NCBI RefSeq assembly: GCF_013282575.1
Contig: NZ_JAAAYE010000036.1
Coordinates: 1-57,860, forward strand
DNA length: 57,860 nt
Direction: 5' to 3'
DNA from: Paraburkholderia sp. NMBU_R16
GTDB taxonomy: Bacteria > Pseudomonadota > Gammaproteobacteria > Burkholderiales > Burkholderiaceae
This document shows positions 26,489 to 36,826 of this stretch, piece after piece (within the stretch, counting starts at the first letter, position 1; the number at the start of each line of letters is the position of its first letter). Both the position numbers and the translations under genes were made by a program. The notes beneath the pieces were generated by a model. It did no database searches and had not been told where the DNA came from. It worked only from the letters and a program-made list of their open reading frames with translations.

Positions 26489-26736
26489 GGCTCGTCGATC
26501 GTGGAAAATAGGGGCACATCGGTGCGGCGAGCACCGTCTCTCGCAAACCGGGATTTTAGCGCATGCCACCGTAGGCGGAACATCGCGGGCGTCATGGCGT
26601 CAAAACCGCGCGCGCGGCGGACTCGCTTTCGCGGTCGCCCGCGAGGCCGCGGCTGTGGTCAAATGAGCGGCCGGCGGCGCGTGCTCGTATGCGCCGCGCG
26701 TGAGTTCGTCTTTTCAACGTTGCCGGGAGGCCCCGT

Positions 26737-28536
26737 TTGCGGGAAGCAGCGATCGACAACCTGTGCTTGACGCGCGCCGCCCGCCGGTGCGCCGGACGCC
26801 TTGCCCGCGGCTGGCTCGCGGCGGCTGTCGGGACTCTGCTAGCAGGGCTTGCGTTGCCGGCTTCGGCCAAATATGGCATCGAGATCGATGCGCCGCGCGA
26901 ACTTCGCAAGCTGCTCAAGGCGCATCTCGACCTCTCCCGTTTTGCCAAGCGCGACGACATCACGGACGATCAATTCGATTTTCTCTTGACGGCGACGCCG
27001 CAGCAGGTGCGCGATCTCGCATCCACGGACGGCTATTTTTCACCGGTCGTGCGTACCGATGTCCGCACGGCCGAGGGCAAAAAAAGCGTGATCGTGCATG
27101 TCGATCCGGGGCCGCGCACGAACGTCTCGTCGATCGATCTCTCGTTCGCCGGCCCGGTGAAAACGGAAGACCCTTCCCGCGAGAACGCGGCGCGTTTCGC
27201 TTTCTCGCTGCACCCGGGCGACCCCTTCACGCAGTCGGGTTGGAGCGATGCCAAATCGGCCGCGCTCAAGGCGCTGCAGGCCCGTCGCTATCTGGGCGCG
27301 AAGATCGCTCGCTCTCAGGCGCTCATCGATCCGCGCAAAAAAACGGCGGCGCTTTCCGTCGCGTTCGAGAGCGGTCCGACGTTTACGATGGGTCCGCTCG
27401 ATGTCTCGGGCGTGCGCCGCTATCCCGAATGGATCGTGACCAACGTCAATCCCATTGCAGTCGGCGAGTTTTATGACACGACTCGAATCGAGGAATTGCA
27501 ACGGCAATTGCAGAATACGCCGTATTACGCCAGTGTCGCGATCGATGTCGACAGCGACGTCGACAAGCCGCACGAGACGCCGATTCACGTGAAGGTCAGC
27601 GAGTATCCGTATAACAGCGTGCGTGGCGGGGTCGGCTACGCGACCGATACGGGCGCGCACGTCCAGGGCGCCTACTCATATCTGAATACGTTCGGGGCCG
27701 CCTGGCCGTTTTCGGTACAGGGCCGGCTCGATCAGATCCAGCAATACGGCCAAATCCAGTTGTCGATGCCGCCAGGGCGGCGGGGCTGGGTCAACAGCGC
27801 GCTCGCGTCGTACTCGAGCACGAATGTATCGGACACGCGCATCTATAGCGCGCGCATCGGCGTGCAGCGGGCGCGCACGTCGCAGTTCATCGATTACACC
27901 TACTCGCTGCAGTACTACGTCGATCGGCTCGATCAGAACGCCGCCAGCCCGAAGACGAGCCACGCGCTCGTACCGCAGTGGTCGTGGACGCGGCGCAATG
28001 TCGACGATCCGCTCTTTCCGCATTCGGGCAATCTGCTCCATGCCGAGGCCGGCTTTGCGGTGCGCCACGCGCTCTCGGACGAGACGTTCGTGCGCGGCTA
28101 TGCGCGCGGCGTACAGTATCTGCCGGTCGGCAAGCGCGACCTCGTGCTTTTTCGCGCGGAACTCGGCGGCGTGTTCACGAGCGGCAGCTCGGCCGATGTG
28201 CCGGCATCGCTGCTTTTTCGCGCGGGCGGTTCGAACTCGGTACGCGGCTATGGCTTTCAGAGTATCGGCAACAACGTGTCGGGTTCGGTGCTGCCGACGA
28301 AGTACCTCATCACCGGCACGGCCGAGTATCAGCACTGGTTCACGCACGATTGGGGCGCCGCGGTGTTCTATGACATCGGCACGGCCACGGATACCTGGCA
28401 CGAGCGGACGTTCTTTCCCGGCGTCGGTGTCGGCGCGCGCTGGCGCAGCCCGGTCGGCCCAGTCAACGTCGATCTCGCATATGGCATTCGCAACAAGAGC
28501 GTAAGACCGTATCTGACGCTCGGCATCGCCTTTTGA
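26737..28536 (+). CDS. tamA: Translocation and assembly module outer-membrane protein TamA
   Basis: 599 aa using a TTG start at 26737, supported by GGGAGG at 26725-26730. Signal peptide near residues 15-44 (LAAAVGTLLAGLALPASA-K). Then three POTRA-like domains (about 45-290) and a C-terminal 16-stranded Omp85 barrel with the family motif in FRAGGSNSVRGYGFQSIG and the final strand ending in F (YLTLGIAF). TamA works with TamB in inserting a subset of outer-membrane proteins and in lipid traffic. tamB follows after 82 bp on the same strand. Confidence 0.92.
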   Translation: MREAAIDNLCLTRAARRCAGRLARGWLAAAVGTLLAGLALPASAKYGIEIDAPRELRKLLKAHLDLSRFAKRDDITDDQFDFLLTATPQQVRDLASTDGYFSPVVRTDVRTAEGKKSVIVHVDPGPRTNVSSIDLSFAGPVKTEDPSRENAARFAFSLHPGDPFTQSGWSDAKSAALKALQARRYLGAKIARSQALIDPRKKTAALSVAFESGPTFTMGPLDVSGVRRYPEWIVTNVNPIAVGEFYDTTRIEELQRQLQNTPYYASVAIDVDSDVDKPHETPIHVKVSEYPYNSVRGGVGYATDTGAHVQGAYSYLNTFGAAWPFSVQGRLDQIQQYGQIQLSMPPGRRGWVNSALASYSSTNVSDTRIYSARIGVQRARTSQFIDYTYSLQYYVDRLDQNAASPKTSHALVPQWSWTRRNVDDPLFPHSGNLLHAEAGFAVRHALSDETFVRGYARGVQYLPVGKRDLVLFRAELGGVFTSGSSADVPASLLFRAGGSNSVRGYGFQSIGNNVSGSVLPTKYLITGTAEYQHWFTHDWGAAVFYDIGTATDTWHERTFFPGVGVGARWRSPVGPVNVDLAYGIRNKSVRPYLTLGIAF

Positions 28537-28548
28537 AACGGCCTGAAA

Positions 28549-28576
28549 CCGCATGAAAACCGCATGAAAACCGCAT
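28549..28576 (+). repeat. 11-bp tandem repeat between tamA and tamB
   Basis: CCGCATGAAAA occurs at 28549-28559 and 28560-28570, followed by a partial third copy CCGCAT. It lies in the short tamA-tamB spacer. It contains no good ribosome site and probably reflects slippage; function unknown. Confidence 0.7.
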
Positions 28577-28618
28577 CGATATCGCTTTCGCCTTGAGCGC
28601 GCTTTTCCCGAAACGAGC

Positions 28619-31600
28619 ATGACGAACGATTCGCCACCGCCGCCCTCATCACCGCCGCCAGACGTCGACGACGCCGGCCGCGATGCACCGCCGCCGCGTC
28701 GCAAGCCGCGCCGGGCGCTGCGCGTGTTCGTGTGGACGGTGCTGGGCATCGTGCTCATGCTGGGCGCCGAATCGCTCGCGCTATTCGGTGCGCTCACGAC
28801 CGAGCGCGGGACTGGGCTTGTCTGGCGCGCAGCCGTGGCGCTCTCGGGCGGACGCCTCGCCGGCACGTTCCAGGGTGGCACGCTCGCCAGCGGGCTGAGG
28901 TTGGCCGACGTGCATTTTCTCGAGCGGCCGGCGGCAACGGGCGGTCCCACGGCTGCGACAGCCGCGACGACCGAGATTCGCATCGACCGGCTGAGCGGCC
29001 GATGGGCGCTCACGCCGTCGCCTTGGCGGCTGACGATCGTCGATCTGCACGCGGGCACTGTCGATGCGCGTGTTGCGCCGACAAGCAGCAACGCGCCGAT
29101 GACTTTGCCGCAGAGCCTGCGCTTGCCGATCCAGCTGGACGTGCGCGCAATCGGTATCGACCGGCTGCGCATCCATGACGGCGCAAGCGTGACGGAATTC
29201 GACCGTTTGCGGATGAGCGGCCGCAGCGACGGGCGCCATCATACGCTTGCGCTCGGCGGGCTCGATACGCCTTACGGGGCGATCACGGCCGAGCTGTCGC
29301 TCGACGGCGTGCGCCCGTTCGCGCTCACGGGCAACGCCGGTTATGCGGGCGAGTTCGCGGGCGAGCCGGCCCGGGCGAGCGCGCAGGTCACGGGCACGCT
29401 GGAGGCGCTGACGGCCGAGATCGACGCAAGCGGTTTCAAGCTCAAAGGGCATGCACGGGTAGAGGCCACGCCTTTTGCACCGGTGCCGCTCAAGCGCGCG
29501 CAAGTCGCGCTTGCTCACGTGAACCCGCAGACGTTCAGCCCCGGTGCGCCCGCGGCCGATCTTTCGCTCAACGCCGATCTCGGCCCCGTGCCGGGGGCGG
29601 GCACGTCGGTCGTGGCCGGTCCGGTCTCGATCGTCAACGCGAAGCCGGGCAGACTCGACGCGCAGTTGCTGCCGCTCATCGATGCACACGCCGATGTGCG
29701 GCTCGATGCAAGCGCGGAGCGCATTGCGGACCTGCGCGTGCGGCTCGTCGATGACGCCGAGCTCGCGGGCGGCGGCACGCTCACACGCGGCCGAGGTCGC
29801 ATCGCCTTGCAGGCCAGCCGCCTCGATCTGAACACGATTACGCCATGGGTGCGCACGACGGCCCTCGATGGGCCGATCGGCGTGCAACTCGACGGCGCGA
29901 CCACCGGGCTCGAGTTCGACCTTGCCGACAAGCGTGCGGGTCTCGGCGCACGCGCCAAAATCGCGTTGGATCCCGAGCGTATCGCGTTGCGCGATGTGCG
30001 CGTCGCGGCCGGCAGTGGCCACGTCGATCTCGATGGCACCCTCATGCGGGATGCTCGATCGACGTATTCGCTGCGCGCGACGCTGAAGAGCTTCGATCCG
30101 CGCCTCGTGCTGGCGGCGAGTGCGCCGCCGGCCGCGCCAAAGCGCCCGGGAGCCCCGCACGCGCCGCGCGCGGGAACATCATCGAAGCCGTCGACCGCAT
30201 CGACCGCATCGAAGCGGCAAGTGACGTCGCATCCGTCGGCCCCGGGGAGAAAGTCCGCCGCGGTGGCGCGGGGCGCGTCGACGCGGTGGCCCGAGGCGCG
30301 CGTGACGGGCACGCTGGAAGCGAGCGGCACGTTGGCTCCGAATATCGCGACGAAGCTGCGGTTCAAGCTCGCCGACAGCCTCTACGACGGTCTTCCGCTC
30401 AAAGGCGAAGGCACGGTGCAGGTGGCCGACAAGCGCTTATTGCCGAGCGACGCGGCGCTATCGATCGCAGGCAATGACATCGAGCTGCACGGCAGCTTCG
30501 GCGCACCGGGCGACCGGCTGCGTTTTCGCATTGCCGCGCCGCAGCTCGGACGGCTCGGCTTTGGCCTGGCGGGCGCGGTGAATGCCGACGGCGACGTGAC
30601 GGGCTCGCTCGCTCATCCCAATGCCACACTCAGCTACGATGCGCACGATGTATCGTTCGGCGAAAACCGCGTCGGTGCGGCGACGGGGCGTGCGCTCGTG
30701 CGTGACGGCGCGAACGGGGCGCTCGAATTCACCACCGATGCGCGCGACGTCCATACGAGCATCGCCGATTTCACGAGCCTTTCCGCGCACGCGAGCGGCA
30801 CGCGCGCGAAGCACGCGTTCGATGCGGCGGCGAAAGGCACGCTGCGCGGCCGGCCGGTAGACCTCGTATTGGCGGCGTCGGGCGGGTTGACCGATACACG
30901 CGACGGCTTGCAATGGGCCGGTACCGTCACGCGCTTCGCAAATCGGGGCATGCCGGCGCTCGAACTGCAGGCGCCGCTCGCGATCAATGCGGGCCGCCAG
31001 TTCGTGACGCTCGGCGCGACGCGGCTCGCGCTCGAAGGCGCGCGGATCGATATCAAGTCCTTCGTCTACGACCGCGGCGCGATCCGCTCGGCCGGCTCGG
31101 CCTCGAATCTGTCGGTGGCGAGACTGCTCGCAATACGCGAGCAACTGACCGGCACGCCTTCGCGCATGCGTAGCGATCTCGTCGTCGCGGGCGATTGGGA
31201 TTTCACGCTGGGCCGCACGGCGTCCGGCTACGCGCGCCTCGAACGCGTGAGCGGAGACGTGTCGGTCGACACGGTCCGGGGCGGATTGGCGCCGCTCGGC
31301 ATCACCGCGCTTGGCGCACGCGCCGATTTTCGTACCGGCTCGCGATTGAGCGCGACATTGCACGCGGCGGCGAGCCGCATCGGCAGCGCGGACGCGAACG
31401 TGAGCGTACCGCTTTCCCCCGATCCGGCGCGCGGCGGTCAGCTCGGGCTGGCGGCAGATGCTCCGCTTGCGGGCACGATCGCGGCCGATGTTCCTTCGCT
31501 GAAAACGACGGGCGGCCTGTTCGGGCCGAGCTACGTGCTCGCCGGGCGCGCGGCGCTCAGGCTGAGCGTGGCGGGCACGATCGCGAAACCCGCGCTCTCA

Positions 31601-32779
31601 GGCGCGCTGACCGGCGACGGGCTCGCGGCGACGTTCATCGATCAGGGCGTGCAATTGAAAGACGGTATCGTACGCATCGCACTATCGGAGAATCTCGTCG
31701 ACTTTCAACGCGTCGAGTTTCATGGCGGCGACGGTACGCTGCGCGCGACCGGTCAAGTGCGGCTCGATCGCGCCGAGCCCGACATCACCGCGCAAATCGT
31801 CGCCGACAAGCTCGAGTTGTTCGCCGCGCCGGACCGGCGGCTGTCGCTGTCGGGCAGCGCGACGGTTGCGAACGGCGGGCCGGCCGGCGGTATGAATATC
31901 GACGGCAAGTTCAAGATCGATCGTGCGCTGTTCGACATGCCGGAGCAGCCGGCGCCCAGCTTGTCGGACGATGTCGTGATCTTGCGCAACAACGCCGCCG
32001 TGCGAGGTGCGCCGCCGCCGATCGAGCCGACCATGAACAAGCCGGTGAGCCGCTTCGCGCCGCGCGCGAACATCGACATCGATCTGGGGCGCAACTTCCG
32101 TTTCCGTGGGCGCGGCGCTGATCTCGGGCTGCGCGGCACGGTGACCGTGATGTCGGCGCCGAGCCAGCCGCTGCGGGCCATCGGCAATGTCGGCGTGACC
32201 GAAGGCTCGACCTATACCGAGTTCGGGCGGAAGCTCGCCATCGAAAACGGCTTTTTCACGTTCAACGGACCGGTGGCGAATCCCGGCATCAATATCCTCG
32301 CGATGCGCCGCAATCAGGAGGTCGAGGCCGGCGTGCAGGTCACGGGAACCGTCGACGCGCCGATCGTCAAACTCGTGTCGGAGCCGAACGTGTCCGACAA
32401 CGAAAAACTGTCGTGGCTGCTGTTCGGCCATGGCACCGATCAGGGCAACAATCTCGGCCAGCAAAGCTCGATGACGACGGCGCTCGCGCTGCTCGGGAGT
32501 GCGACAGGCAAACGCGTGGCGCAGACATTCGGACTCGATGAATTCACGGTGGGCCGCAGTGACGTCGGATTGACCGATCCGCAGGTGGTCATGCTCTCGA
32601 AAGCGATCAACGAGCGACTCGTGCTCGGCTATGAGCAGGGTCTGCAATCGGCGGCCAATGCGTTCAAGGCGACGATCAATCTCTCGCGTTTCTGGGCGCT
32701 TTCGACTTATACGGGCACGTTCCAGGGCGTCGATATCAATTACACGCGCCGCTTCGATGCGTTCTGGTTGAAACGGTGA
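28619..32779 (+). CDS. tamB: Translocation and assembly module inner-membrane protein TamB
   Basis: 1386 aa. A short Pro/Asp-rich cytoplasmic N-terminus precedes a signal-anchor helix (about residues 40-62, VFVWTVLGIVLMLGAESLALFGAL). The rest is the long periplasmic beta-taco (AsmA-like) region, with a C-terminal DUF490/TamB domain from about residue 1030 that ends YTRRFDAFWLKR. LSWLLFGHGTD and the SKAINERLVLGYEQGL blocks are typical of TamB C-termini. Residues around 500-545 are a low-complexity Ser/Thr/Ala/Lys insert (KRPGAPHAPRAG...STASTASKRQ) encoded in part by GACCGCAT repeats. Works with TamA as an AsmA-family bridge between the two membranes. Confidence 0.93.
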   Translation: MTNDSPPPPSSPPPDVDDAGRDAPPPRRKPRRALRVFVWTVLGIVLMLGAESLALFGALTTERGTGLVWRAAVALSGGRLAGTFQGGTLASGLRLADVHFLERPAATGGPTAATAATTEIRIDRLSGRWALTPSPWRLTIVDLHAGTVDARVAPTSSNAPMTLPQSLRLPIQLDVRAIGIDRLRIHDGASVTEFDRLRMSGRSDGRHHTLALGGLDTPYGAITAELSLDGVRPFALTGNAGYAGEFAGEPARASAQVTGTLEALTAEIDASGFKLKGHARVEATPFAPVPLKRAQVALAHVNPQTFSPGAPAADLSLNADLGPVPGAGTSVVAGPVSIVNAKPGRLDAQLLPLIDAHADVRLDASAERIADLRVRLVDDAELAGGGTLTRGRGRIALQASRLDLNTITPWVRTTALDGPIGVQLDGATTGLEFDLADKRAGLGARAKIALDPERIALRDVRVAAGSGHVDLDGTLMRDARSTYSLRATLKSFDPRLVLAASAPPAAPKRPGAPHAPRAGTSSKPSTASTASKRQVTSHPSAPGRKSAAVARGASTRWPEARVTGTLEASGTLAPNIATKLRFKLADSLYDGLPLKGEGTVQVADKRLLPSDAALSIAGNDIELHGSFGAPGDRLRFRIAAPQLGRLGFGLAGAVNADGDVTGSLAHPNATLSYDAHDVSFGENRVGAATGRALVRDGANGALEFTTDARDVHTSIADFTSLSAHASGTRAKHAFDAAAKGTLRGRPVDLVLAASGGLTDTRDGLQWAGTVTRFANRGMPALELQAPLAINAGRQFVTLGATRLALEGARIDIKSFVYDRGAIRSAGSASNLSVARLLAIREQLTGTPSRMRSDLVVAGDWDFTLGRTASGYARLERVSGDVSVDTVRGGLAPLGITALGARADFRTGSRLSATLHAAASRIGSADANVSVPLSPDPARGGQLGLAADAPLAGTIAADVPSLKTTGGLFGPSYVLAGRAALRLSVAGTIAKPALSGALTGDGLAATFIDQGVQLKDGIVRIALSENLVDFQRVEFHGGDGTLRATGQVRLDRAEPDITAQIVADKLELFAAPDRRLSLSGSATVANGGPAGGMNIDGKFKIDRALFDMPEQPAPSLSDDVVILRNNAAVRGAPPPIEPTMNKPVSRFAPRANIDIDLGRNFRFRGRGADLGLRGTVTVMSAPSQPLRAIGNVGVTEGSTYTEFGRKLAIENGFFTFNGPVANPGINILAMRRNQEVEAGVQVTGTVDAPIVKLVSEPNVSDNEKLSWLLFGHGTDQGNNLGQQSSMTTALALLGSATGKRVAQTFGLDEFTVGRSDVGLTDPQVVMLSKAINERLVLGYEQGLQSAANAFKATINLSRFWALSTYTGTFQGVDINYTRRFDAFWLKR

Positions 32780-32867
32780 GCCGGAAAATAACTGAGAAAA
32801 GTTCCCTATTCCAGCGTGGGGGTTGCATGTTCCGATAGCGGTTTCCGACTTAACCGAAAACCGAAAT

Positions 32868-33566
32868 ATGCAGCCGATCAGAATGATGCGTGCCCCATCG
32901 TCGATGGTCCACCGGACCGGGCCAATGAATTTCATCGAGGATCGCGGCGCATTCACGACCGCGAGCCGGAGCTCGACGTACAACCGCTATTTGTTCGCGG
33001 ACACGCAAACCGGTGCGCGCGATCTGGTGCTTGACGGTACGGGCGCGCAGATCGTCGATTTCTTCGAGCGCGAGGCGATGTACGGCATCGAAACCACGAT
33101 ACCGGAATTGCCATCGATCTTCATGGGCGTGACGGCGCAAGTCTCGCGCAACCGTTATAGGACGCTATTTGCGGGAAATGACGCGGCCATGGCCGGGGTC
33201 AGCGTCGCGAACACGTTGATTCGATGTGTCGCACTGAAGGATTGGTCGACCGCGAAATTCGTGCCGCAGGATTCGCACGCGCTCGACTGCGGCATTGGCG
33301 GTTGTACGGCGCCCGTTGGCGACGTGGGCGATATTGGCGACCTGATCGCCACGGTCTACGACATGTACAAGTTCATCCGCAATCCCGGTATCGCCGAATC
33401 GAAAGGCAAGGCAGGGAAGCTATTTCGCGTCACATTCAGTCCGTTTCCGGGCGAAGGCATGCGGCGGATCGGACAAAGGCGGGTCTTCTTCTCCAGGTTC
33501 AGCGGCCACGGCATGCCGAACGCCACAGCCGACGGCAATGACTTCAAACGTCTTTTTCGGCACTGA
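32868..33566 (+). CDS. Uncharacterised protein, tandem paralogue 1
   Basis: 232 aa from the ATG at 32868; a TTG at 32823 or ATGs at 32883, 32886 or 32926 are possible, and none has a strong ribosome site. I do not recognise the family. It is clearly related to the next gene: GARDLVLDGTGAQIVDFFEREAMYGIET aligns with GARPLVVYGTLDEIAGFFSANANKGIEN, RYRTLFAGNDAA with RYKSLYPYNEAA, and IRNPGIAE with VRNPGFAA, each ending with a K/R-F-x...RR-G-x(4)-FF block. No signal peptide or membrane helix. GC content is visibly lower than in tamB and metG. A Gly/Asp-rich VGDVGDIGDLIATVYDMYKF segment is present only in this copy. Secreted or toxin-like roles are possible but unsupported. Confidence 0.72.
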   Translation: MQPIRMMRAPSSMVHRTGPMNFIEDRGAFTTASRSSTYNRYLFADTQTGARDLVLDGTGAQIVDFFEREAMYGIETTIPELPSIFMGVTAQVSRNRYRTLFAGNDAAMAGVSVANTLIRCVALKDWSTAKFVPQDSHALDCGIGGCTAPVGDVGDIGDLIATVYDMYKFIRNPGIAESKGKAGKLFRVTFSPFPGEGMRRIGQRRVFFSRFSGHGMPNATADGNDFKRLFRH

Positions 33567-33591
33567 TGTCACTATTATTTAGGATTCCGAA

Positions 33592-34248
33592 ATGGACATA
33601 TGCGTTAAGGAGTATGCCGGCCGGATGTGCCGGTTATCGTCGGGAAATCCGGACTTCGGTAGTTTCGGCGCGGTGAAATTCGATCATGGTGGCGTGCCAA
33701 TTCCTTACCCTCCACAAATCAACGGCATGTGGCTGTTGTCCGATTACGGACAGGGTGCGCGACCGCTTGTCGTCTACGGTACGCTCGACGAAATTGCCGG
33801 GTTCTTCAGCGCAAACGCGAACAAGGGCATCGAAAACACTTCACCGAATACCTTTTCGGGCAAGCCGGACATTTATATGTCCGTTTTCGAGCTTTCCACC
33901 GTGGCGCGTTACAAGTCGCTCTACCCCTATAACGAAGCCGCCACGAGAGTGGCCAAGTTCGCCGGCGGGACGTTCAGTTCGCCCGCGACGTTCGGCGCGG
34001 TGGGTCTGAAAATGCCGAGCAGTGCGGTGGGCTCACGGATTGCAGCGTCGTTGGGCAAACTCGCGTCGAAGCTTCATAAGGAGATACCGAAGGTGCGCAA
34101 TCCGGGATTTGCCGCGGCGCCCGCTGCCCGAGGCAGCGGCATCCTGATGGTCAAGTTTTGGCATGTACCGTTCGACGGTTCTCGAAGGGTCGGCACGGGC
34201 AACCTGTTTTTTCGCGATATCGATCGGGCCGTGTTGCAGCAGTATTGA
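33592..34248 (+). CDS. Uncharacterised protein, tandem paralogue 2
   Basis: 218 aa, ATG at 33592 with AGGA 8-11 bp upstream, 25 bp after the first paralogue and so probably in one transcript with it. Shares the blocks listed for the neighbour, in the same order, over most of its length. Its own features are an N-terminal Cys-containing segment (MDICVKEYAGRMCRLSSG), PYPPQINGMWLLSDYGQGARPLVVYG, and FSGKPDIYMSVFELSTVARYKSLYP. No signal peptide, transmembrane helix, or recognisable catalytic triad. Lower GC than the surrounding core genes. Function unknown; the duplication suggests a subunit pair or a diversifying family. Confidence 0.75.
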   Translation: MDICVKEYAGRMCRLSSGNPDFGSFGAVKFDHGGVPIPYPPQINGMWLLSDYGQGARPLVVYGTLDEIAGFFSANANKGIENTSPNTFSGKPDIYMSVFELSTVARYKSLYPYNEAATRVAKFAGGTFSSPATFGAVGLKMPSSAVGSRIAASLGKLASKLHKEIPKVRNPGFAAAPAARGSGILMVKFWHVPFDGSRRVGTGNLFFRDIDRAVLQQY

Positions 34249-34249
34249 T

Positions 34250-34288
34250 GGCGGGGGCGCACGCCGATTCGTGGCGCGCGCGCCCGCC
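34250..34288. terminator. GC-rich inverted repeat between paralogue 2 and metG
   Basis: GGCGGGGGCGC (34250-34260) can pair with GCGCCCGCC (34280-34288), with a 2-nt bulge, between two convergent stop codons. No U-tract follows on either strand, so this is only a possible terminator. Confidence 0.35.
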
Positions 34289-34296
34289 GCCCGCCG

Positions 34297-36471
34297 CTAC
34301 TTCACGCGCATACCCGGCTGTGCGCCGCTGTGCGGTTCGAGGATATAAAGCCCCGGTTCGGCTTTCTCGTCGGCAGCCGATGCCGCCAAGACCATCCCCT
34401 CCGAGAGCCCGAACTTCATCTTGCGCGGTGCCAGGTTCGCCACTATCACGGTCAGCTTGCCGACGAGGTCCTCGGGCCGGTAGGCCGACTTGATGCCCGA
34501 GAACACGTTGCGCGTCTTCTCTTCGCCGACGTCGAGCGTCAGTTGCAGCAGCTTGTCGGAGCCCTCGACGGCCTTGCATTCGACGATGCGCGCGATGCGC
34601 AGGTCGATCTTGGCGAAGTCGTCGATGGAAACGAACGAGGCCTCGGCGCTTTCGGTCGATTTCGCGGCTGCCGCAACGGTGCCGCCCTTGGCGCCCTTGC
34701 CGCTTTTGGCTGCTTCGACGGTGGTTTTCGCTGCCGAGGCCGCTTGCCGAGGCGGTGTAGTGTCGGTGGGTTGCAGCGATGCGCGGTTGGCCGCGACCAG
34801 CGCTTCGATCTGTGCCGGGTCGACACGGGTCATCAGATGCTTATAGGGGTTGATCGGGCGTGCCGACGAAAGGACGTTGCCGGCGTCGGCCCAAGTCAAC
34901 GGCGCGATACCGAGAAACGCCTCGACGTTCGCGGCCAATGCCGGCAGGACCGGCTTCAGCGCGATCGTGAGCAGCCGGAACGCCTCGATGCTGACGCTGA
35001 CCGTCTCGTGCAGCGCCACCGAGTTGGCCGGATCCTTCGCCTGGTCCCAGGGTTTGGCCGTATCGACGTAGGCGTTGACGGCATCGGCGAGTTCCATGGT
35101 CTGCCGGACGGCACGGCCGTACTCGCGCGCTTCGTAATGGGTGGCGATGTGCGGCAGCGCCTCGCGCAGCATGCCGAGCAGCGGGTGATGCATCGCGCTG
35201 TCCTGCACGCGGGCGTCGAATCGCTTTACGAGGAAGCCCGCCGCGCGGCTCGCGATATTGACGAACTTGCCGACGATGTCGCTGTTCACGCGTGCCAGGA
35301 AATCCTCGAGGTTCAGGTCGATGTCTTCCATCGTGGCATTGAGCTTCGCGGCGAAGTAATAGCGCAGCCATTCGGGGTTGAGCCCCGTGTCGACATAGCT
35401 CTTCGCCGTGATGAAGGTACCGCGCGATTTCGACATCTTCGCGCCGTCCACGGTCAGAAAGCCGTGGGCGAAGACGTTGGTCGGTGTGCGGTGGCCGGAG
35501 AACTCGAGCATCGCCGGCCAAAAGAGCGTGTGAAAGTAGAGGATGTCCTTGCCGATGAAGTGGTACTGCTCGGTCTCGGTGCCCGGGCGGATCCATGCTT
35601 CGAAGTCGAGCCCGAGGCGCGCGGCCAGATTCTTGAAGCTGGCGTAATAGCCGACCGGCGCGTCGAGCCAGACATAGAAGTACTTGCCGCTCGCGCCCGG
35701 AATTTCGAAACCGAAATACGGAGCGTCGCGCGAGATATCCCAATCGGCGAGCTTGGCCTCGCCCTTTTCGCCGAGCCATTCGCGCATCTTGTTGGTGGCT
35801 TCGGGCTGCGCGAGCCCGCTCACCCAGGTGCGCAGGAACGATTCGCAGCGCACGTCCGAGAGGCGGAAGAAGTAATGCGTCGACTTGCGGCGCACGGGCG
35901 TCGCGCCCGAGACGGCCGAGTAGGGGTTGATCAGCTCCGTCGGCTGATAGGTCGAACCGCAGACCTCGCAGCTGTCGCCGTATTGATCCTTCGCGCCGCA
36001 CTTCGGACACTGACCCTTGATGAAGCGATCGGGCAGGAACATTTCCTTGACGGGATCGTAGGCCTGCTCGATCTCGCGGGCATCGATGAACCCGGCTGCC
36101 TGCAGCGAGAGGAAGATCGACTCGCAAAGTTCGCGGTTCTCGTCCGAATCGGTCGAGTAGTAGTTGTCGAACGAAACCAGAAAGCTGTCGAAATCGCGCT
36201 TGTGCTCGCGCCCGACGCGCTCGATCAACGCCTTCGGCGTGATGCCTTCCTTTTCGGCGCTCAGCATGACGGGCGTGCCGTGCGTGTCGTCGGCACCGAC
36301 GTAGTACACCTCATGCCCGTGCATGCGCAGCGTGCGAACCCAGATGTCGGTCTGGATATATTCGACCAGGTGGCCGAGGTGGATCTGTCCATTCGCGTAC
36401 GGCAAGGCGGATGTGACGAGAATCCGGCGACGGAGCGCGGGTGGGTTGGAGGCGATGTCGGGTGCTGTCAT
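34297..36471 (-). CDS. metG: Methionyl-tRNA synthetase
   Basis: 724 aa, ATG at 36471. Charges tRNA-Met. HIGH-type motif in [11 protein letters not shown], zinc knuckle [18 protein letters not shown] (about residues 157-174), and the KMSKSRGTF loop. After the anticodon-binding helical domain comes a linker rich in Ala/Lys/Ser (about 560-610) and a C-terminal tRNA-binding/dimerisation domain ([29 protein letters not shown]...GMVLAASA). This is the long, dimeric form with Zn knuckle. The 385 bp between its start and the ompA stop (36472-36856) contain a terminator and possible small RNA (see 36652-36685). Confidence 0.97.
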   Translation of the reverse strand: MTAPDIASNPPALRRRILVTSALPYANGQIHLGHLVEYIQTDIWVRTLRMHGHEVYYVGADDTHGTPVMLSAEKEGITPKALIERVGREHKRDFDSFLVSFDNYYSTDSDENRELCESIFLSLQAAGFIDAREIEQAYDPVKEMFLPDRFIKGQCPKCGAKDQYGDSCEVCGSTYQPTELINPYSAVSGATPVRRKSTHYFFRLSDVRCESFLRTWVSGLAQPEATNKMREWLGEKGEAKLADWDISRDAPYFGFEIPGASGKYFYVWLDAPVGYYASFKNLAARLGLDFEAWIRPGTETEQYHFIGKDILYFHTLFWPAMLEFSGHRTPTNVFAHGFLTVDGAKMSKSRGTFITAKSYVDTGLNPEWLRYYFAAKLNATMEDIDLNLEDFLARVNSDIVGKFVNIASRAAGFLVKRFDARVQDSAMHHPLLGMLREALPHIATHYEAREYGRAVRQTMELADAVNAYVDTAKPWDQAKDPANSVALHETVSVSIEAFRLLTIALKPVLPALAANVEAFLGIAPLTWADAGNVLSSARPINPYKHLMTRVDPAQIEALVAANRASLQPTDTTPPRQAASAAKTTVEAAKSGKGAKGGTVAAAAKSTESAEASFVSIDDFAKIDLRIARIVECKAVEGSDKLLQLTLDVGEEKTRNVFSGIKSAYRPEDLVGKLTVIVANLAPRKMKFGLSEGMVLAASAADEKAEPGLYILEPHSGAQPGMRVK

Positions 36472-36651
36472 TGGCGTTCGAAGAGGGACCGCGCAGGGAA
36501 AACGCCGATTTTAACAGGGCCGGCGCGGCAATTCGTGGCAGGGCGCGGGCTGTGCCCCGCCTGACGTTCGGCGCGAGGGGGGAGGGGCCGCGGACTCGGA
36601 AGCGCCGAGGGGTCGGAAACCGTTGCGGCCCACGCACTGGAAACGGCGGGC

Positions 36652-36685
36652 AAAAAAAACCGGGGCGAATATGAACCGGCCCCGG
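36652..36685 (-). terminator. Strong Rho-independent terminator upstream of metG
   Basis: On the minus strand CCGGGGC...GCCCCGG (36685-36679 with 36666-36660; 12-nt loop) is followed by eight T's (36659-36652). It lies 172 bp beyond the ompA stop and 181 bp before the metG start, so it ends either a long ompA 3' UTR or a separate small RNA. Confidence 0.82.
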
Positions 36686-36826
36686 AGCAACAACGACAAG
36701 AGGAGAATGGTGACGCGGCGGCCTTCGCCATCCGCGTACCGTACGTAGAGACAGCCGATTTCCGGGCGAGTTCGAAAAATTTTTCGATTTGTTTACCGAA
36801 ACATTCCGGGCGCATTCCCGATCGGC

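Noticed and set aside
28549-28576. CRISPR-like or regulatory array
   Set aside because: Only two and a half copies of an 11-bp unit without spacers; simple tandem repeat.
28781-30160. Minus-strand open frame inside tamB
   Set aside because: Arg/His-rich shadow of the TamB beta-taco region with no ribosome site or family motif.
32780-32867. hrpII-type box before the tandem paralogue pair
   Set aside because: No TTCG motif lies in this upstream stretch, so the pair cannot be tied to the putative type III regulon on this evidence.
36701-36749. Short plus-strand reading frame of 13 codons (ATG at 36707) after AAGAGGAG
   Set aside because: The spacing between the purine run and the ATG is too short for normal initiation, and the opposite strand explains the region better as a terminator and possible sRNA.
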